The translations under genes were made by a program, and so were the position numbers. Below the pieces are notes generated by a model, which saw only the letters and a list, made by a program, of their open reading frames with translations, ran no database searches and was not told the origin of the DNA. From Petrocella atlantisensis (GTDB taxonomy: Bacteria > Bacillota > Clostridia > Lachnospirales > Vallitaleaceae), in assembly GCF_900538275.1 (NCBI RefSeq), contig NZ_LR130778.1:2352001-2416000 (forward strand): 64,000 nt of DNA, written 5' to 3'. Positions 8,994 to 18,149 of the stretch are shown here, piece by piece. Positions within the stretch are counted from its first letter, which is position 1, and each line of letters begins with the position of its first letter.

Positions 8994-11459
8994 ATGAACA
9001 GACTAAATGTAAATAAAACAGTTTTCAAAGAGGCTATTTTTGAGAATATTAAAAACCAATTCAGAAAAACCATCGATCAAGCATCCAATCAGGAAATATT
9101 TCAAGCGGTTGCTTATGCAGTAAGAGATATCATAATAGATCAATGGATTGAAACCCATAAGACTTATGAGCAAGTAGATGCCAAGACGGTTTATTACCTG
9201 TCGATGGAGTTTTTGATGGGTAGGGCGCTGGGTAACAATATGATTAACTTATGTGTTAATGAGATTGTCAAAGAAGTGCTTGATGAATTAGGCGTTGACC
9301 TGAATGTCATTGAAGATGAAGAACCGGATGCAGGTCTTGGTAACGGCGGACTTGGACGTTTGGCAGCTTGCTTCTTAGATTCTCTCGCAACACTTGAGTA
9401 TCCTGCCTATGGCTGTGGTATTAGATACAGATATGGTATCTTCGAGCAACGGATCATTGATGGCTATCAGGTTGAAAAGCCAGATGAGTGGTTGAAGAAC
9501 GGTAATCCTTTTGAAGTAAGAAGACCTGAATACGCTGTTGAAGTCAAATTTGGCGGTAACGTTCGAGTTGAGAGACGCGATGACGGAACAGAACATTATA
9601 TTCATGAGAATTATCAATCGGTGAATGCGATTCCTTATGACTTGCCTATCGTAGGTTACAATAATAATACCGTTAATACTTTAAGATTATGGGATGCTGA
9701 GGCGATTCAAAGCTTCGACCTAGAATCATTTGACCGAGGAGACTACCATAAAGCAGTTGAGCAACAAAATCTAGCTAAGTCCATTGTTGAAGTTCTCTAC
9801 CCTAATGACAACCATTATCAAGGTAAAGAATTGAGACTGAAGCAACAGTATTTCTTTATATCCGGGACCATACAACAAGTCATTCGTAAATTCAAACAAA
9901 AGCATAATGATATCCGTGAATTACCGGATAAGGTCACTTTTCATATCAATGACACACATCCATCCTTAGCTATTCCGGAACTCATGCGCGTACTTATGGA
10001 TGATGAGGGTCTTGCTTGGGGCGAGGCATGGGCGATTTGTTCAAGAACATGTGCTTATACCAACCATACGATTATGTCAGAAGCACTTGAAAAATGGCCA
10101 ATTGAGTTATTCAGTAGATTGCTGCCAAGGATCTATCAGATTGTTGAGGAAATCAACAGAAGATTTGTTGTGAGTCTTGTTGATAAGTATGGACAAGATA
10201 ATGAACGTATTCGTCGAATGGCCATTATCGCAAACGGGCAAATAAGAATGGCTTGGATGGCCATTGTAGGTTCTTTCTCGGTTAATGGTGTTGCAAGACT
10301 TCATACTGAAATCTTGAAAAACGAAGAATTAAAAGAATTCTATGAGCTTTATCCGAATAAATTCAATAATAAAACCAATGGTATCACGCAAAGAAGATTC
10401 CTGCTTCATGGTAATCCTAAGCTCGCAGAGTGGATTACAAGAAAAATCGGTGATGAATGGACAACAGACCTTACACATCTGAAACATCTGGAAGCCTTTG
10501 TAGATGATGAAAAAGCACAAAAAGAATTTATGCATATCAAATATGAAAACAAAGTACGTTTAGCAGAATATGTTAAGAAGCACAATGGTATAGAGATTGA
10601 TCCAAGGTCCATATTTGATATTCAGGTCAAACGTCTTCATGAGTACAAACGTCAATTGATGGATATACTTCATGTTATGCATCTCTATAATGAGTTAAGA
10701 GAAAATCCTGACCGTAATATGATCCCTAGAACTTTTGTCTTTGGGGCAAAAGCAGCACCTGGTTATGAACGGGCTAAGTTGATTATTAAACTCATCAACA
10801 ATGTGGCGAATGTTATCAATCACGACATAAATATACACAATAAGATCAAAGTGGTTTTCATTGAAAATTATCGTGTATCTAATGCTGAGATAATTTTTGC
10901 AGCGGCAGATGTGAGTGAACAGATCTCAACTGCCAGCAAGGAAGCATCAGGAACAGGAAATATGAAGTTCATGTTAAATGGTGCAGTAACACTTGGAACA
11001 ATGGACGGTGCCAACATTGAGATTGTTGAAGAAGCGGGCAAAGAGAATGCTTTCATATTTGGGATGACCTCTGATGAAGTCATACAACTTCAGCATGAAC
11101 GTACTTATGATCCTTGGGATCTGTACAATACAAACCAAGCGATTAGAAAAGTTGTTACGCAGTTGATCAATGGATTTTATGCACCTGAGAATCCGGACCT
11201 ATTTAGAATGATATATGATTCTCTCCTAAATGGTGGTGGTGAACCGGCCGACCAATACTTTATCCTAAAAGATTTTGAAGCCTATATTGAAGCACAAAAA
11301 AGTGTGGATATCGCTTATAGGAATCAAGGTAAGTGGGCAAAAATGGTGATGATGAATACAGCCAATGCCGGTAAATTCTCATCAGACAGAACAATCGAGG
11401 AATACGCAACTGAGATTTGGCATCTTAAAAAGACGTCCGTTGATCTTACAAAAATATAA
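8994..11459 (+). CDS. glgP: Glycogen/starch/alpha-glucan phosphorylase
   Basis: This is a PLP-dependent enzyme that releases glucose-1-phosphate from alpha-1,4-glucans (glycogen, maltodextrin) by phosphorolysis. The 821-residue length is typical. Near the C-terminal half the PLP-site signature EASGTGNMKF is present, with the cofactor lysine at about residue 658. The N-terminal part has GLGNGGLGRLAACFLDS, another family hallmark. An in-frame ATG at 8919 would place coding sequence inside the promoter and the second cre site. The ATG at 8994, preceded by TGGAGGG, is therefore chosen. The gene stands alone, without glycogen-synthesis genes nearby. Regulation by a CcpA-like protein is inferred from the operators. 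Confidence 0.95.
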   Translation: MNRLNVNKTVFKEAIFENIKNQFRKTIDQASNQEIFQAVAYAVRDIIIDQWIETHKTYEQVDAKTVYYLSMEFLMGRALGNNMINLCVNEIVKEVLDELGVDLNVIEDEEPDAGLGNGGLGRLAACFLDSLATLEYPAYGCGIRYRYGIFEQRIIDGYQVEKPDEWLKNGNPFEVRRPEYAVEVKFGGNVRVERRDDGTEHYIHENYQSVNAIPYDLPIVGYNNNTVNTLRLWDAEAIQSFDLESFDRGDYHKAVEQQNLAKSIVEVLYPNDNHYQGKELRLKQQYFFISGTIQQVIRKFKQKHNDIRELPDKVTFHINDTHPSLAIPELMRVLMDDEGLAWGEAWAICSRTCAYTNHTIMSEALEKWPIELFSRLLPRIYQIVEEINRRFVVSLVDKYGQDNERIRRMAIIANGQIRMAWMAIVGSFSVNGVARLHTEILKNEELKEFYELYPNKFNNKTNGITQRRFLLHGNPKLAEWITRKIGDEWTTDLTHLKHLEAFVDDEKAQKEFMHIKYENKVRLAEYVKKHNGIEIDPRSIFDIQVKRLHEYKRQLMDILHVMHLYNELRENPDRNMIPRTFVFGAKAAPGYERAKLIIKLINNVANVINHDINIHNKIKVVFIENYRVSNAEIIFAAADVSEQISTASKEASGTGNMKFMLNGAVTLGTMDGANIEIVEEAGKENAFIFGMTSDEVIQLQHERTYDPWDLYNTNQAIRKVVTQLINGFYAPENPDLFRMIYDSLLNGGGEPADQYFILKDFEAYIEAQKSVDIAYRNQGKWAKMVMMNTANAGKFSSDRTIEEYATEIWHLKKTSVDLTKI

Positions 11460-11464
11460 ATAAT

Positions 11465-11490
11465 AGAGGGACTGCTCGTGCAGTCCCTCT
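11465..11490 (+). terminator. Hairpin after glgP
   Basis: AGAGGGACTGC and GCAGTCCCTCT form a perfect 11-bp stem with a TCGT loop six bases after the stop codon. There is no T-run after it, so it may be weak as a terminator or may protect the 3' end. Confidence 0.6.
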
Positions 11491-11677
11491 AAACTGATTG
11501 GTAAAAAGTCAGGTAACAATTAGGGTTGAAGGGTCAAAACTAAGTTTTGACGCTTTAGCCAACGATATTATTTAAAAAAGCTTTCAAAAATACTTTTTTT
11601 TAGTTATAATATAGAAGATATCGTCGTCATTGAACTTGAGAGTAGCTCAAGTAGAGATAATTGGAAGGGGAACAAAT

Positions 11678-12664
11678 ATGTTTAGTACAGATATAGGAAT
11701 TGATCTTGGTACCGCAAATGTTTTGGTCTATATAAAAGGAAAAGGTGTGGTTCTAAGAGAGCCATCTGTTGTAGCCTTTGATCGTGATACAAATAAAATC
11801 TTAGCCGTAGGAAATGAAGCAAGAACCATGCTCGGTAGAACACCGGGAAATATCATAGCGGTAAAACCCTTACGAGAAGGTGTAATCTCGGATTATACTG
11901 TAACAGAAAAAATGTTGAAGTACTTTATTAGTAAAGCAGTCGGTAGAAAACTTAGGAAACCGCGTATAACGGTTTGTGTGCCAAGTGGTGTAACGGAAGT
12001 GGAAAAAAGAGCTGTTGAAGATGCAACCTATCAAGCAGGCGCTAGAAAAGTCGAAATCATAGAAGAGCCAATAGCTGCAGCCATTGGTGCCGGTATTGAT
12101 ATATCAAAAGCCTGTGGTAGCATGGTGGTAGATATTGGAGGCGGTACTGCAGACATCGCTGTAATATCCCTTGGAGGAACGGTTGTCAGTATGTCCATTA
12201 AGATAGCTGGGGATGTCTTTGATGAGGCTATTGTTAGATATATGCGGAAAAAGCATAATCTGTTAATTGGTGAACGTACAGCGGAAGAAATAAAAATAAA
12301 AATCGGAACCGCTTTTAAAAGACCGGAAATTATACAGATGGACATTCGTGGTCGTAACTTGATTACAGGATTACCAAAAACAATAACCGTTACATCGGAT
12401 GAAACAGAAGAAGCACTTAGAGAAGCTGCAGGAAACATTGTAGAAGCGGTACATAGTGTTCTAGAAAAAACACCACCGGAACTTGCATCTGATATTGCAG
12501 AGAGAGGCATAGTTATGACAGGTGGTGGTAGCTTACTTCAAGGCCTTGATCAACTTATTGAGAGTAAGACCGGTATTAATGTTATTGTTGCTGAAGATGC
12601 CTTAACATGTGTTGCAATCGGTACAGGCAAATATGTTGAGTATTTGGCAAGTCATAAAAGATAG
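11678..12664 (+). CDS. mreB: Rod-shape determining protein, MreB/Mbl family
   Basis: This bacterial actin homologue polymerises beneath the membrane and guides lateral cell-wall synthesis. It has 328 residues, normal for the family. The first phosphate loop ([14 protein letters not shown]), the [17 protein letters not shown] second phosphate motif and the C-terminal adenosine motif ([11 protein letters not shown]) are all present. An upstream in-frame ATG at 11630 has no binding site. The ATG at 11678 has GGAAGGGG seven bases upstream and matches the usual N-terminus. A TATAAT box lies at 11605-11610. The usual mreCD partners are absent and an HDOD gene follows after 37 bp, so this may be a Mbl-type paralogue rather than the main MreB. 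Confidence 0.93.
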   Translation: MFSTDIGIDLGTANVLVYIKGKGVVLREPSVVAFDRDTNKILAVGNEARTMLGRTPGNIIAVKPLREGVISDYTVTEKMLKYFISKAVGRKLRKPRITVCVPSGVTEVEKRAVEDATYQAGARKVEIIEEPIAAAIGAGIDISKACGSMVVDIGGGTADIAVISLGGTVVSMSIKIAGDVFDEAIVRYMRKKHNLLIGERTAEEIKIKIGTAFKRPEIIQMDIRGRNLITGLPKTITVTSDETEEALREAAGNIVEAVHSVLEKTPPELASDIAERGIVMTGGGSLLQGLDQLIESKTGINVIVAEDALTCVAIGTGKYVEYLASHKR

Positions 12665-12701
12665 AATATTTACGCTGCTAATCCTCGTGAGGAGGTCTTA
12701 G

Positions 12702-13547
12702 ATGAATAAACTAAGTCTGGAAGAATTGATCAGTCGGGTTGATGAGATTCCTGTATTTTCTCAGACAGTGAATCGCATCATCCAGATAACAGAAGATCCT
12801 AAGTCAACTGCAAAGGATCTCGAAAGTGAAATCATGAAAGACCAAGGCTTAACAACAAAAATATTACGCTTGGCCAATTCATCTTATTATGGTGTGTCAA
12901 GAAATATTAAGTCCGTTTCTGAGGCCACTGTATTATTGGGCTTTCAGGCTATTAAAAGTATGGTTTTTGCCTCAACAGTAGGTAAGGTAATGGAAAGAGA
13001 GTTGCCAGGCTATGCACTTGAACGAGAAGGGCTATGGCGTCAGTCTCAGATGTGTGCTATAACTGCAAGAACCCTTGCTAAAAAAATCAAGTTTCCAAAA
13101 CCGGACCAGGTTTATACAGCCGGTTTGCTTCGTGACATTGGTAAGGTCATTCTAGATACGTATATGAAAGAGCAGTTTGAGCTGATTGTCCAAGAAGTAG
13201 AATTACATAACAAGACATTTTTAGAAGTAGAGGCAGAAGTTTTGGGTTATAATCACAGCGAAGTGGGTGCAAGGATTGCGGATAAGTGGAATTTGCCTCA
13301 AGATTTGATAGAGGCTATTGCCTGTCACCATAATCCCGAACAGGCAACCATTAATCCAAAGATGACGGCTATGATACACATTGCAGATGGACTCATGATG
13401 ATGATGGGCTATAATATAGGGATTGATGGACTGAATTACAAATTTTCTGATGATACCATGACCTTATTAAGTATAGATGAATCTGTACTAACAGAGATTA
13501 TGTCAGAGGTTGCGGATCTAATCGGAGATGAAGGTATATTCTTTTAA
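12702..13547 (+). CDS. HDOD domain protein
   Basis: This is a signalling-type HDOD protein of 281 residues, related to HD-domain phosphohydrolases but usually lacking the catalytic metal ligands. The HDOD domain spans about residues 10-210, with the typical LRLANSSYYG and EATVLLGFQAIKSMVFAS stretches, then AGLLRDIGKVIL and CHHNPE. The start ATG follows GAGGAGG. It is probably co-transcribed with mreB 37 bp upstream. HDOD proteins are often linked to c-di-GMP or stress signalling, but the partner here is unknown. Confidence 0.88.
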   Translation: MNKLSLEELISRVDEIPVFSQTVNRIIQITEDPKSTAKDLESEIMKDQGLTTKILRLANSSYYGVSRNIKSVSEATVLLGFQAIKSMVFASTVGKVMERELPGYALEREGLWRQSQMCAITARTLAKKIKFPKPDQVYTAGLLRDIGKVILDTYMKEQFELIVQEVELHNKTFLEVEAEVLGYNHSEVGARIADKWNLPQDLIEAIACHHNPEQATINPKMTAMIHIADGLMMMMGYNIGIDGLNYKFSDDTMTLLSIDESVLTEIMSEVADLIGDEGIFF

Positions 13548-13601
13548 TCGTATGGTAAAGGTAGTAAGAGTAAGGTTAACGGACTTTAACTCAAGCTACC
13601 T

Positions 13602-13742
13602 TTTGTTCTTCTCTAGGAAAGACAATGCTATGTTAATGCGTTGAAGCATCGCATTAACTATCAAGGAAATCTTTCCTGTCGGAACAATTTGCTTTGCAAA
13701 GCGAGGCATAGCCTCTTTGTTCTTGTTCTCCAGGAAAGTCTT
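13602..13742. repeat. Multi-hairpin palindromic stretch in the HDOD-DUF302 gap
   Basis: The gene-free interval 13548-13862 holds a chain of palindromes. AGGAAAGA/TCTTTCCT encloses GTTAATGCG/CGCATTAAC. GAACAA/TTTGTTC then encloses GCTTTGCAAAGC and GAGGCATAGCCTC. The edges, TTGTTCTTCTCTAGGAAAG and TTGTTCTCCAGGAAAG, form an imperfect direct repeat. It resembles R1 and R2 in plan and in the CCAGGAA edge, but not clearly in sequence. A possible promoter for the next gene lies near 13780 (TATAAT-like). Confidence 0.5.
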
Positions 13743-13862
13743 TTCTTGACAACACGCCTTGTTGTATAGGCGTGTTTGTTATATAATTGTATTAAGAATG
13801 ACTATCAAAAAAATTAACCTATTAAAGGTTACCAAGAAAACGAATCAAGAAAGGAAGATCTC

Positions 13863-14252
13863 ATGGACATTAGATATGAAGTTGTAACGAACTTAAGTAA
13901 AATGGAAGTACGAAGCAAATTGGAAGCATCATTAAAAGAAGAAGGTTTCGGGATACTCTGGGAACTGAATATGAAAGACAAACTACAGGAAAAGGGAATA
14001 GAATTTGACCGAGATTTTATAGTACTAGAAGTATGTAATCCGGTAGCGGCCAAGAAAGTCTTAGACATTGACATCAGCGCTGGTTATTTTTTACCTTGTA
14101 AAATGGCCATTTATGAAGAAAAGGGAAATTGGGTTCTGGGTTTGATAAAACCAACAGACTTAATCGCGTTGCAGGAAAATCCGGCTTTAATACCACTTGC
14201 AAAAGAAGTTGAAGAAGCGCTTATACTTGCTATTAGTAATGTCGTTAAGTAA
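13863..14252 (+). CDS. DUF302 family protein
   Basis: This 129-residue cytoplasmic protein fills the DUF302 fold (TT1751-like) almost completely. Typical features are the N-terminal strand-helix with VRSKLEASLKEEGFGILWELNMKDKLQEKG and the later EVCNPVAAKKVL and GYFLPCKMAIYEE segments. Function of the family is unknown; members bind or respond to small ligands in some reports. It lies 14 bp upstream of a DUF815 ATPase and is probably co-transcribed with it. The ATG follows AAAGGAAG at a suitable distance. Confidence 0.85.
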   Translation: MDIRYEVVTNLSKMEVRSKLEASLKEEGFGILWELNMKDKLQEKGIEFDRDFIVLEVCNPVAAKKVLDIDISAGYFLPCKMAIYEEKGNWVLGLIKPTDLIALQENPALIPLAKEVEEALILAISNVVK

Positions 14253-14266
14253 AGGAGGCCTAGCCT

Positions 14267-15502
14267 ATGTCCCATCAGCTTAAGAATCTGGTCATCTATT
14301 CAAGTTTGGAGAGAGATTCAATTGTATGCAATTATTATAACTTGATAACCAAAGAAGACTATAACGAAAGACAAAGATCCTACTTTAATTTGGTTAAAGA
14401 CTTGGTACAATGTGGCAATACGCTTATGGAGCATATCATGCTGTTGATGATAGAATCGGAGAATCATATTCTTACCAAATTAATTGACGAAGATTACCGG
14501 TTGACCGAGTTTGATTACGCCTGTATCAAAAATGATTTGATGATTATTAATTGGTTGGTCCATTATAATGTTGATCAAGCCATTCAAGATATCGATAATC
14601 AACATGGACTCCTAACCTTTTTATTAGATAATACAAGTCAGCATCATCAAGTAAAAAATTATTTGGATTATTTCATGCTTGTGAGGGATAGACCTATTTT
14701 CCATCAGCAATGTGATGATTTTGTAACCATGATGAAAAGTCAGGGAACCGGCAGATTTTCAAGTCATACGGCTTATTATATGACCGTAAACAATACCATC
14801 AAACCAATAGAAAAATTCGAACCGCTTAAATGGTCTTTGATTTATGATTATGATATTCAAAAAGAAAGATTAAGGAAAAATACAGAGGCTTTTGTAAAAA
14901 GTAAATTCTACCACCATGCCCTATTGGTTGGTGCAAGTGGTACCGGAAAATCTTCATCTATAAAGGCAATAGTGGATTTGTATAAAGATAGGCGGCTAAG
15001 ATTGATTCAGCTTCACAAAGGACAACTGAGCCAACTACCGGCTTTGATTGAAGAAATTAAAACCTCAAATCTAAAATTCATCATTTTTATGGATGACTTA
15101 TCTTTTGAGGTTAATGAAGATGAGTACAAATTTTTGAAATCCTTTATTGAAGGCGGCGTCCTTAATGAAACAAAAAATGTAGCCTTTTATGTGACGTCCA
15201 ATAGGATGCATCTGATTAAAGAAGTAAGATCAGACCGTGAAGGGGAAATACATATTCAAGACTTTATTCATGAAATGACATCCTTATCAGATCGCTTTGG
15301 TTTATATCTTACATTTGAGTCATTATCACAAAAAGCTTATTTAGAGATGGTATTTAAGATGATTCAAGAAGATCAGTTGGATTATGACCGAGACTGGGTG
15401 GAAATAGAAGCTAAGAAGTGGAGCATAAGACAGGGCGGTATGTCCGGTAGAGTGGCCAATCAGTTTGTAAAGCAGTTACACATGATAGGTGAGGATCTAT
15501 AG
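14267..15502 (+). CDS. DUF815 family AAA-type ATPase
   Basis: This is a 411-residue P-loop ATPase of the DUF815 family. Walker A is GASGTGKSSS at about 222-231 and Walker B is FIIFMDDLSFE near 271-281. A sensor-like TSNR follows, and then the DRFGLYLTFE segment typical of the family. The N-terminal 200 residues are a variable helical region. The start ATG has AAAGGAGG upstream. The family is widespread in Firmicutes but has no defined role. The neighbours, DUF302 14 bp upstream and a small protein 17 bp downstream, form a compact operon and give no further clue. Confidence 0.87.
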   Translation: MSHQLKNLVIYSSLERDSIVCNYYNLITKEDYNERQRSYFNLVKDLVQCGNTLMEHIMLLMIESENHILTKLIDEDYRLTEFDYACIKNDLMIINWLVHYNVDQAIQDIDNQHGLLTFLLDNTSQHHQVKNYLDYFMLVRDRPIFHQQCDDFVTMMKSQGTGRFSSHTAYYMTVNNTIKPIEKFEPLKWSLIYDYDIQKERLRKNTEAFVKSKFYHHALLVGASGTGKSSSIKAIVDLYKDRRLRLIQLHKGQLSQLPALIEEIKTSNLKFIIFMDDLSFEVNEDEYKFLKSFIEGGVLNETKNVAFYVTSNRMHLIKEVRSDREGEIHIQDFIHEMTSLSDRFGLYLTFESLSQKAYLEMVFKMIQEDQLDYDRDWVEIEAKKWSIRQGGMSGRVANQFVKQLHMIGEDL

Positions 15503-15519
15503 GAATAAAGGAGGCTGGG

Positions 15520-15861
15520 ATGGCAAAAGTAAAGCTAAGTTACGATCAAATCGCTGAAAAAATGGTACAAAAATATGAAGATGTAGATCATGGAAAAATG
15601 ATGTCATCTCCTGCACTTATTCACAACAATAAAGTATTTGCATTTTATTATGGGGATAGTATGGTTTTTAAGCTTGGTAAAGACTATGACATAAAGCAAC
15701 ATGGAGAAATTAAGTATGAACCTCTTAACCCCTTTAAGAACAAAGCACCTATGTTGGCTTGGTATGTCATTGGCTATGATGCGGTTGCACAGTGGGACAG
15801 TCTAGCAGAAGCTGCTTACAAAATCATGAAAGAAGTGTTCACAGCTGACCTGAAAGTCTAA
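15520..15861 (+). CDS. Conserved-looking small protein, unknown function
   Basis: This 113-residue cytoplasmic protein was not recognised. It starts with ATG after AAAGGAGG and is the third gene of the DUF302-DUF815 operon. The sequence is mixed alpha/beta with a basic N-terminal helix (DQIAEKMVQKYED), a central strand region (NNKVFAFYYGDSMVFKLG) and a C-terminal helix. The general layout recalls TfoX-N or YjbR-like small proteins, but no motif proves it. Its last 23 bases overlap the end of the convergent gene at 15839-16195. Confidence 0.7.
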   Translation: MAKVKLSYDQIAEKMVQKYEDVDHGKMMSSPALIHNNKVFAFYYGDSMVFKLGKDYDIKQHGEIKYEPLNPFKNKAPMLAWYVIGYDAVAQWDSLAEAAYKIMKEVFTADLKV

Positions 15862-16195
15862 GTAAACCTTCTCCGAAGGCCTGTGCGGTTAAATGATAAT
15901 TAAAACCCAGTTGTGTGGTTAAGCCTTCAATCATTCCATTTTTACTTTGAGTATCTAGACGAACGAGTTCGCCGGCACCAATGTGCGTCGAAGATTGGGT
16001 GCTATAGTGATGGTATCCCGTAATCTCAGTCATAGAATCGATAGCCTCGGCAAAAACCAAGCCGTCCTGGCTGATGACAATTAGATGAATGAAGGAAAGG
16101 CTTTTTACCGTCATCTCGATGACTAAGTAGTTGCCTTTTCTTTTTGTACCTTCATCATTCATCTTAATAAATCCGGATTTATATGCATTAATCAT
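15839..16195 (-). CDS. Small protein of unknown function
   Basis: This 118-residue protein is not recognised. The ATG at 16195 follows AAGGAG on the minus strand, which supports the start. The N-terminal half carries alternating hydrophobic strands (NYLVIEMTVKSLSFIHLIVIS), the middle a polar stretch rich in His, Ser and Thr, and the end a short hydrophobic helix. There is no signal peptide or clear metal motif. It converges on, and overlaps by 23 bp, the 3' end of the preceding operon, so the two 3' ends are antisense to one another. It is divergent from the PfkB gene at 16323. Confidence 0.65.
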   Translation of the reverse strand: MINAYKSGFIKMNDEGTKRKGNYLVIEMTVKSLSFIHLIVISQDGLVFAEAIDSMTEITGYHHYSTQSSTHIGAGELVRLDTQSKNGMIEGLTTQLGFNYHLTAQAFGEGLLRLSGQL

Positions 16196-16322
16196 TGAAA
16201 ACTCCTTTTAAGTAGAATCAACTAAGAAAACACGAAGTGACTTACCGTATATATCGGGATAGAAGCGTATGAACTTTAACATTGAAACCAACATTAACCA
16301 AGGATTAAACAGGAGGTAAATT

Positions 16323-17252
16323 ATGATAACAACGATTACACTTAATCCCGCATTAGATAGAACCATTCATATTCATAGTATCAAATATGGGGAGGTAAAC
16401 CGAGTAGGTGAGATTAGAGAAGATCTTGGCGGCAAAGGTATTAACGTGGGCCGAATCTTATCTGGGTTTACCTTGCCAACAATGAATATGACCATACTTG
16501 GCCAATCAAATTATCATGAAATACTTGAGTATTTCAAAAAAGATGAAATGGCAGTTAACTATGTAGAGGTTCCCGGACATACAAGAACCAATATTAAAAT
16601 TGTCGAGAAGGATTTGAATAGAACAATAGACTTAAATGAATCGGGGCTCAGTGTTGATTCGAAAAACTATGAAAAATTTTTGGAAAAACTGGATGCCATA
16701 GCACCGAAAAGTGAATATCTTATTATGAGTGGTAGTCTACCGGAAGGTTTACCCAAAGATACATACAAAGAGATTGCTAACCGTTATGGGAAACAAGTCA
16801 AGATCATCATAGATGCAGATGATGACGTTTTAAGTGAAGGCTTAAAGGGCGAGCCTTATCTTATTAAGCCCAACATTCACGAGCTTGAAAATGCGCTCAA
16901 TCGCAAATTGGAAAGTGATGTTGAAATTATTGAAGCGGCCAGAGAAATCATTAAGCGATACAAGATGACCTATGTACTTGTATCTATGGGCGCAAAAGGC
17001 AGTCTTCTGGTTTCAGCAGAAGAAGCCTATCGTGGTGGTACGATCGATGTAGATATCATTAGCACGGTAGGTGCAGGTGATGCTATGTTAGCAGGATTCA
17101 TCTATGGCTTGTCCAGAAAGAAACCTTTGAATGATTGTCTGGCCATTGCCGCAGCTTGTAGTGCGCTCACCATATCCGTTGAAGGATACCCTAGACTGGA
17201 TTTGGATGATGTCTATGATAGAGCTAGGCAGGTAACGGTTACAAAATTGTAA
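16323..17252 (+). CDS. 1-phosphofructokinase-type PfkB hexose kinase
   Basis: This ribokinase-superfamily sugar-phosphate kinase has 309 residues. The N-terminal signature TLNPALDRT and GGKGINVGRIL and the C-terminal anion-hole motif TVGAGDAMLAGF (catalytic Asp) place it with 1-phosphofructokinases and tagatose-6-phosphate kinases. The likely reaction is fructose-1-phosphate plus ATP to fructose-1,6-bisphosphate. The expected fruR and fruA partners are absent, so the real substrate is uncertain. The ATG follows CAGGAGG. A hairpin overlapping the stop codon separates it from the convergent methyltransferase. Confidence 0.88.
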   Translation: MITTITLNPALDRTIHIHSIKYGEVNRVGEIREDLGGKGINVGRILSGFTLPTMNMTILGQSNYHEILEYFKKDEMAVNYVEVPGHTRTNIKIVEKDLNRTIDLNESGLSVDSKNYEKFLEKLDAIAPKSEYLIMSGSLPEGLPKDTYKEIANRYGKQVKIIIDADDDVLSEGLKGEPYLIKPNIHELENALNRKLESDVEIIEAAREIIKRYKMTYVLVSMGAKGSLLVSAEEAYRGGTIDVDIISTVGAGDAMLAGFIYGLSRKKPLNDCLAIAAACSALTISVEGYPRLDLDDVYDRARQVTVTKL

Positions 17253-17254
17253 CC
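17233..17254. terminator. Bidirectional hairpin between convergent genes
   Basis: ACGGTTAC and GTAACCGT form a perfect stem around AAAATT. It overlaps the stop codon of the PfkB gene and lies next to the 3' end of the methyltransferase gene. Confidence 0.55.
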
Positions 17255-17256
17255 GT

Positions 17257-17955
17257 CTATTTCCAAGCTTCAAGGATGTTGTAAATGTGATTACCTTCCG
17301 GCGTGTTACGCATAAAATCACGATAAAGCTTAATCTTAGTAAAACCGACTTCATTTAATAATACTTCTAGTTGTTCATAACGAATAGGAAAAAGGGGTAT
17401 ACAGTTTTTCTCTACTTCGCCATTGTGAACCAATTCGGTGTAACATTCCATGCACTGTTGCTCAAGACATTGGTGTCTTTTTAGAATAAGGTCATCGACT
17501 TTAATAACAGGTAGTTCTAACATACCTGTGGCTAACACAAGATCATAATTGACGACTTCGCATTTGAAAACGCCGTCATCTTTAAGAACTTTAGACATTG
17601 CTTTGAAGAATTGGCGAACAGCCATTTCGTTTGGTAAATGGGCGAGGGTATTGTCAAAACAGAGAATCTGGTCAAAAGCAGTTTCAAAATGCTCTTCAAG
17701 ATTCAACATGTCAAGAGCATGAAATGTAGGGCCATCATCATTTAAGCCTCTCGCTTGATCAATGATTTTTTTGTCAATATCGATACCAACGACCTCATGG
17801 CCTAAGTGGTAGAGTGCATGGCACAGAGCACCTGTAGCGCATCCGATATCGAGTATTTTTTGCTTGGTAGGAGAGGTGTTTACAAAATCTAGCTTATTTT
17901 GGTCCAGAGGAAACAATTGATCGTAAAAATGTATGATATTCTTGTAATAGGACAT
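17257..17955 (-). CDS. Class I SAM-dependent methyltransferase
   Basis: This 232-residue methyltransferase has a Rossmann fold. The SAM-binding motif I is ILDIGCATGALCHAL, followed by VVGIDIDKKII (motif post-I) and FDQILCFDNTLAHL. The frame is open up to 18045, but the ATG at 17955 has AAGGAGG directly upstream and gives the usual N-terminus MSYYKNI. The upstream part would run through a promoter region. The substrate is unknown; the 'YYKNI..YDQLFP' start resembles small-molecule methyltransferases of clostridia. It is a single-gene unit. Confidence 0.87.
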   Translation of the reverse strand: MSYYKNIIHFYDQLFPLDQNKLDFVNTSPTKQKILDIGCATGALCHALYHLGHEVVGIDIDKKIIDQARGLNDDGPTFHALDMLNLEEHFETAFDQILCFDNTLAHLPNEMAVRQFFKAMSKVLKDDGVFKCEVVNYDLVLATGMLELPVIKVDDLILKRHQCLEQQCMECYTELVHNGEVEKNCIPLFPIRYEQLEVLLNEVGFTKIKLYRDFMRNTPEGNHIYNILEAWK

Positions 17956-18069
17956 AGGGACCTCCTTATATACTTTCAAAAGTGTCGTATTGGTATCTGT
18001 TTTCATTATACCACAAATGTAAAAAAAGGATAAAGGGTCTATCAAATAAGAATGGATTTATTTTGTTCA

Positions 18070-18134
18070 TTGACGAATGGTGTGTTTGGCAGTATAATAT
18101 TAATATATGAACAAGTATGCATATGTTAATATTA
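18070..18134 (+). promoter_or_regulatory. P-ATPase promoter with large operator-like inverted repeat
   Basis: TTGACG (18070-18075), 17-bp spacer and TATAAT (18093-18098) form a strong sigma-A promoter. An inverted repeat of 15-bp arms with one mismatch (18095-18109 and 18120-18134, 10-bp spacer) covers the -10 box and start point. The core ATATGAACA-N-CATAT layout recalls ArsR/SmtB-family operators. No regulator gene is adjacent, so the repressor must be encoded elsewhere. Confidence 0.65.
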
Positions 18135-18149
18135 ACTGAGGAGGCTATT

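Noticed and set aside
12031-12510. 159-codon minus-strand frame
   Set aside because: It is a shadow of mreB, whose codons are all conserved family motifs; the minus frame is Ser/Ile-rich with no binding site.
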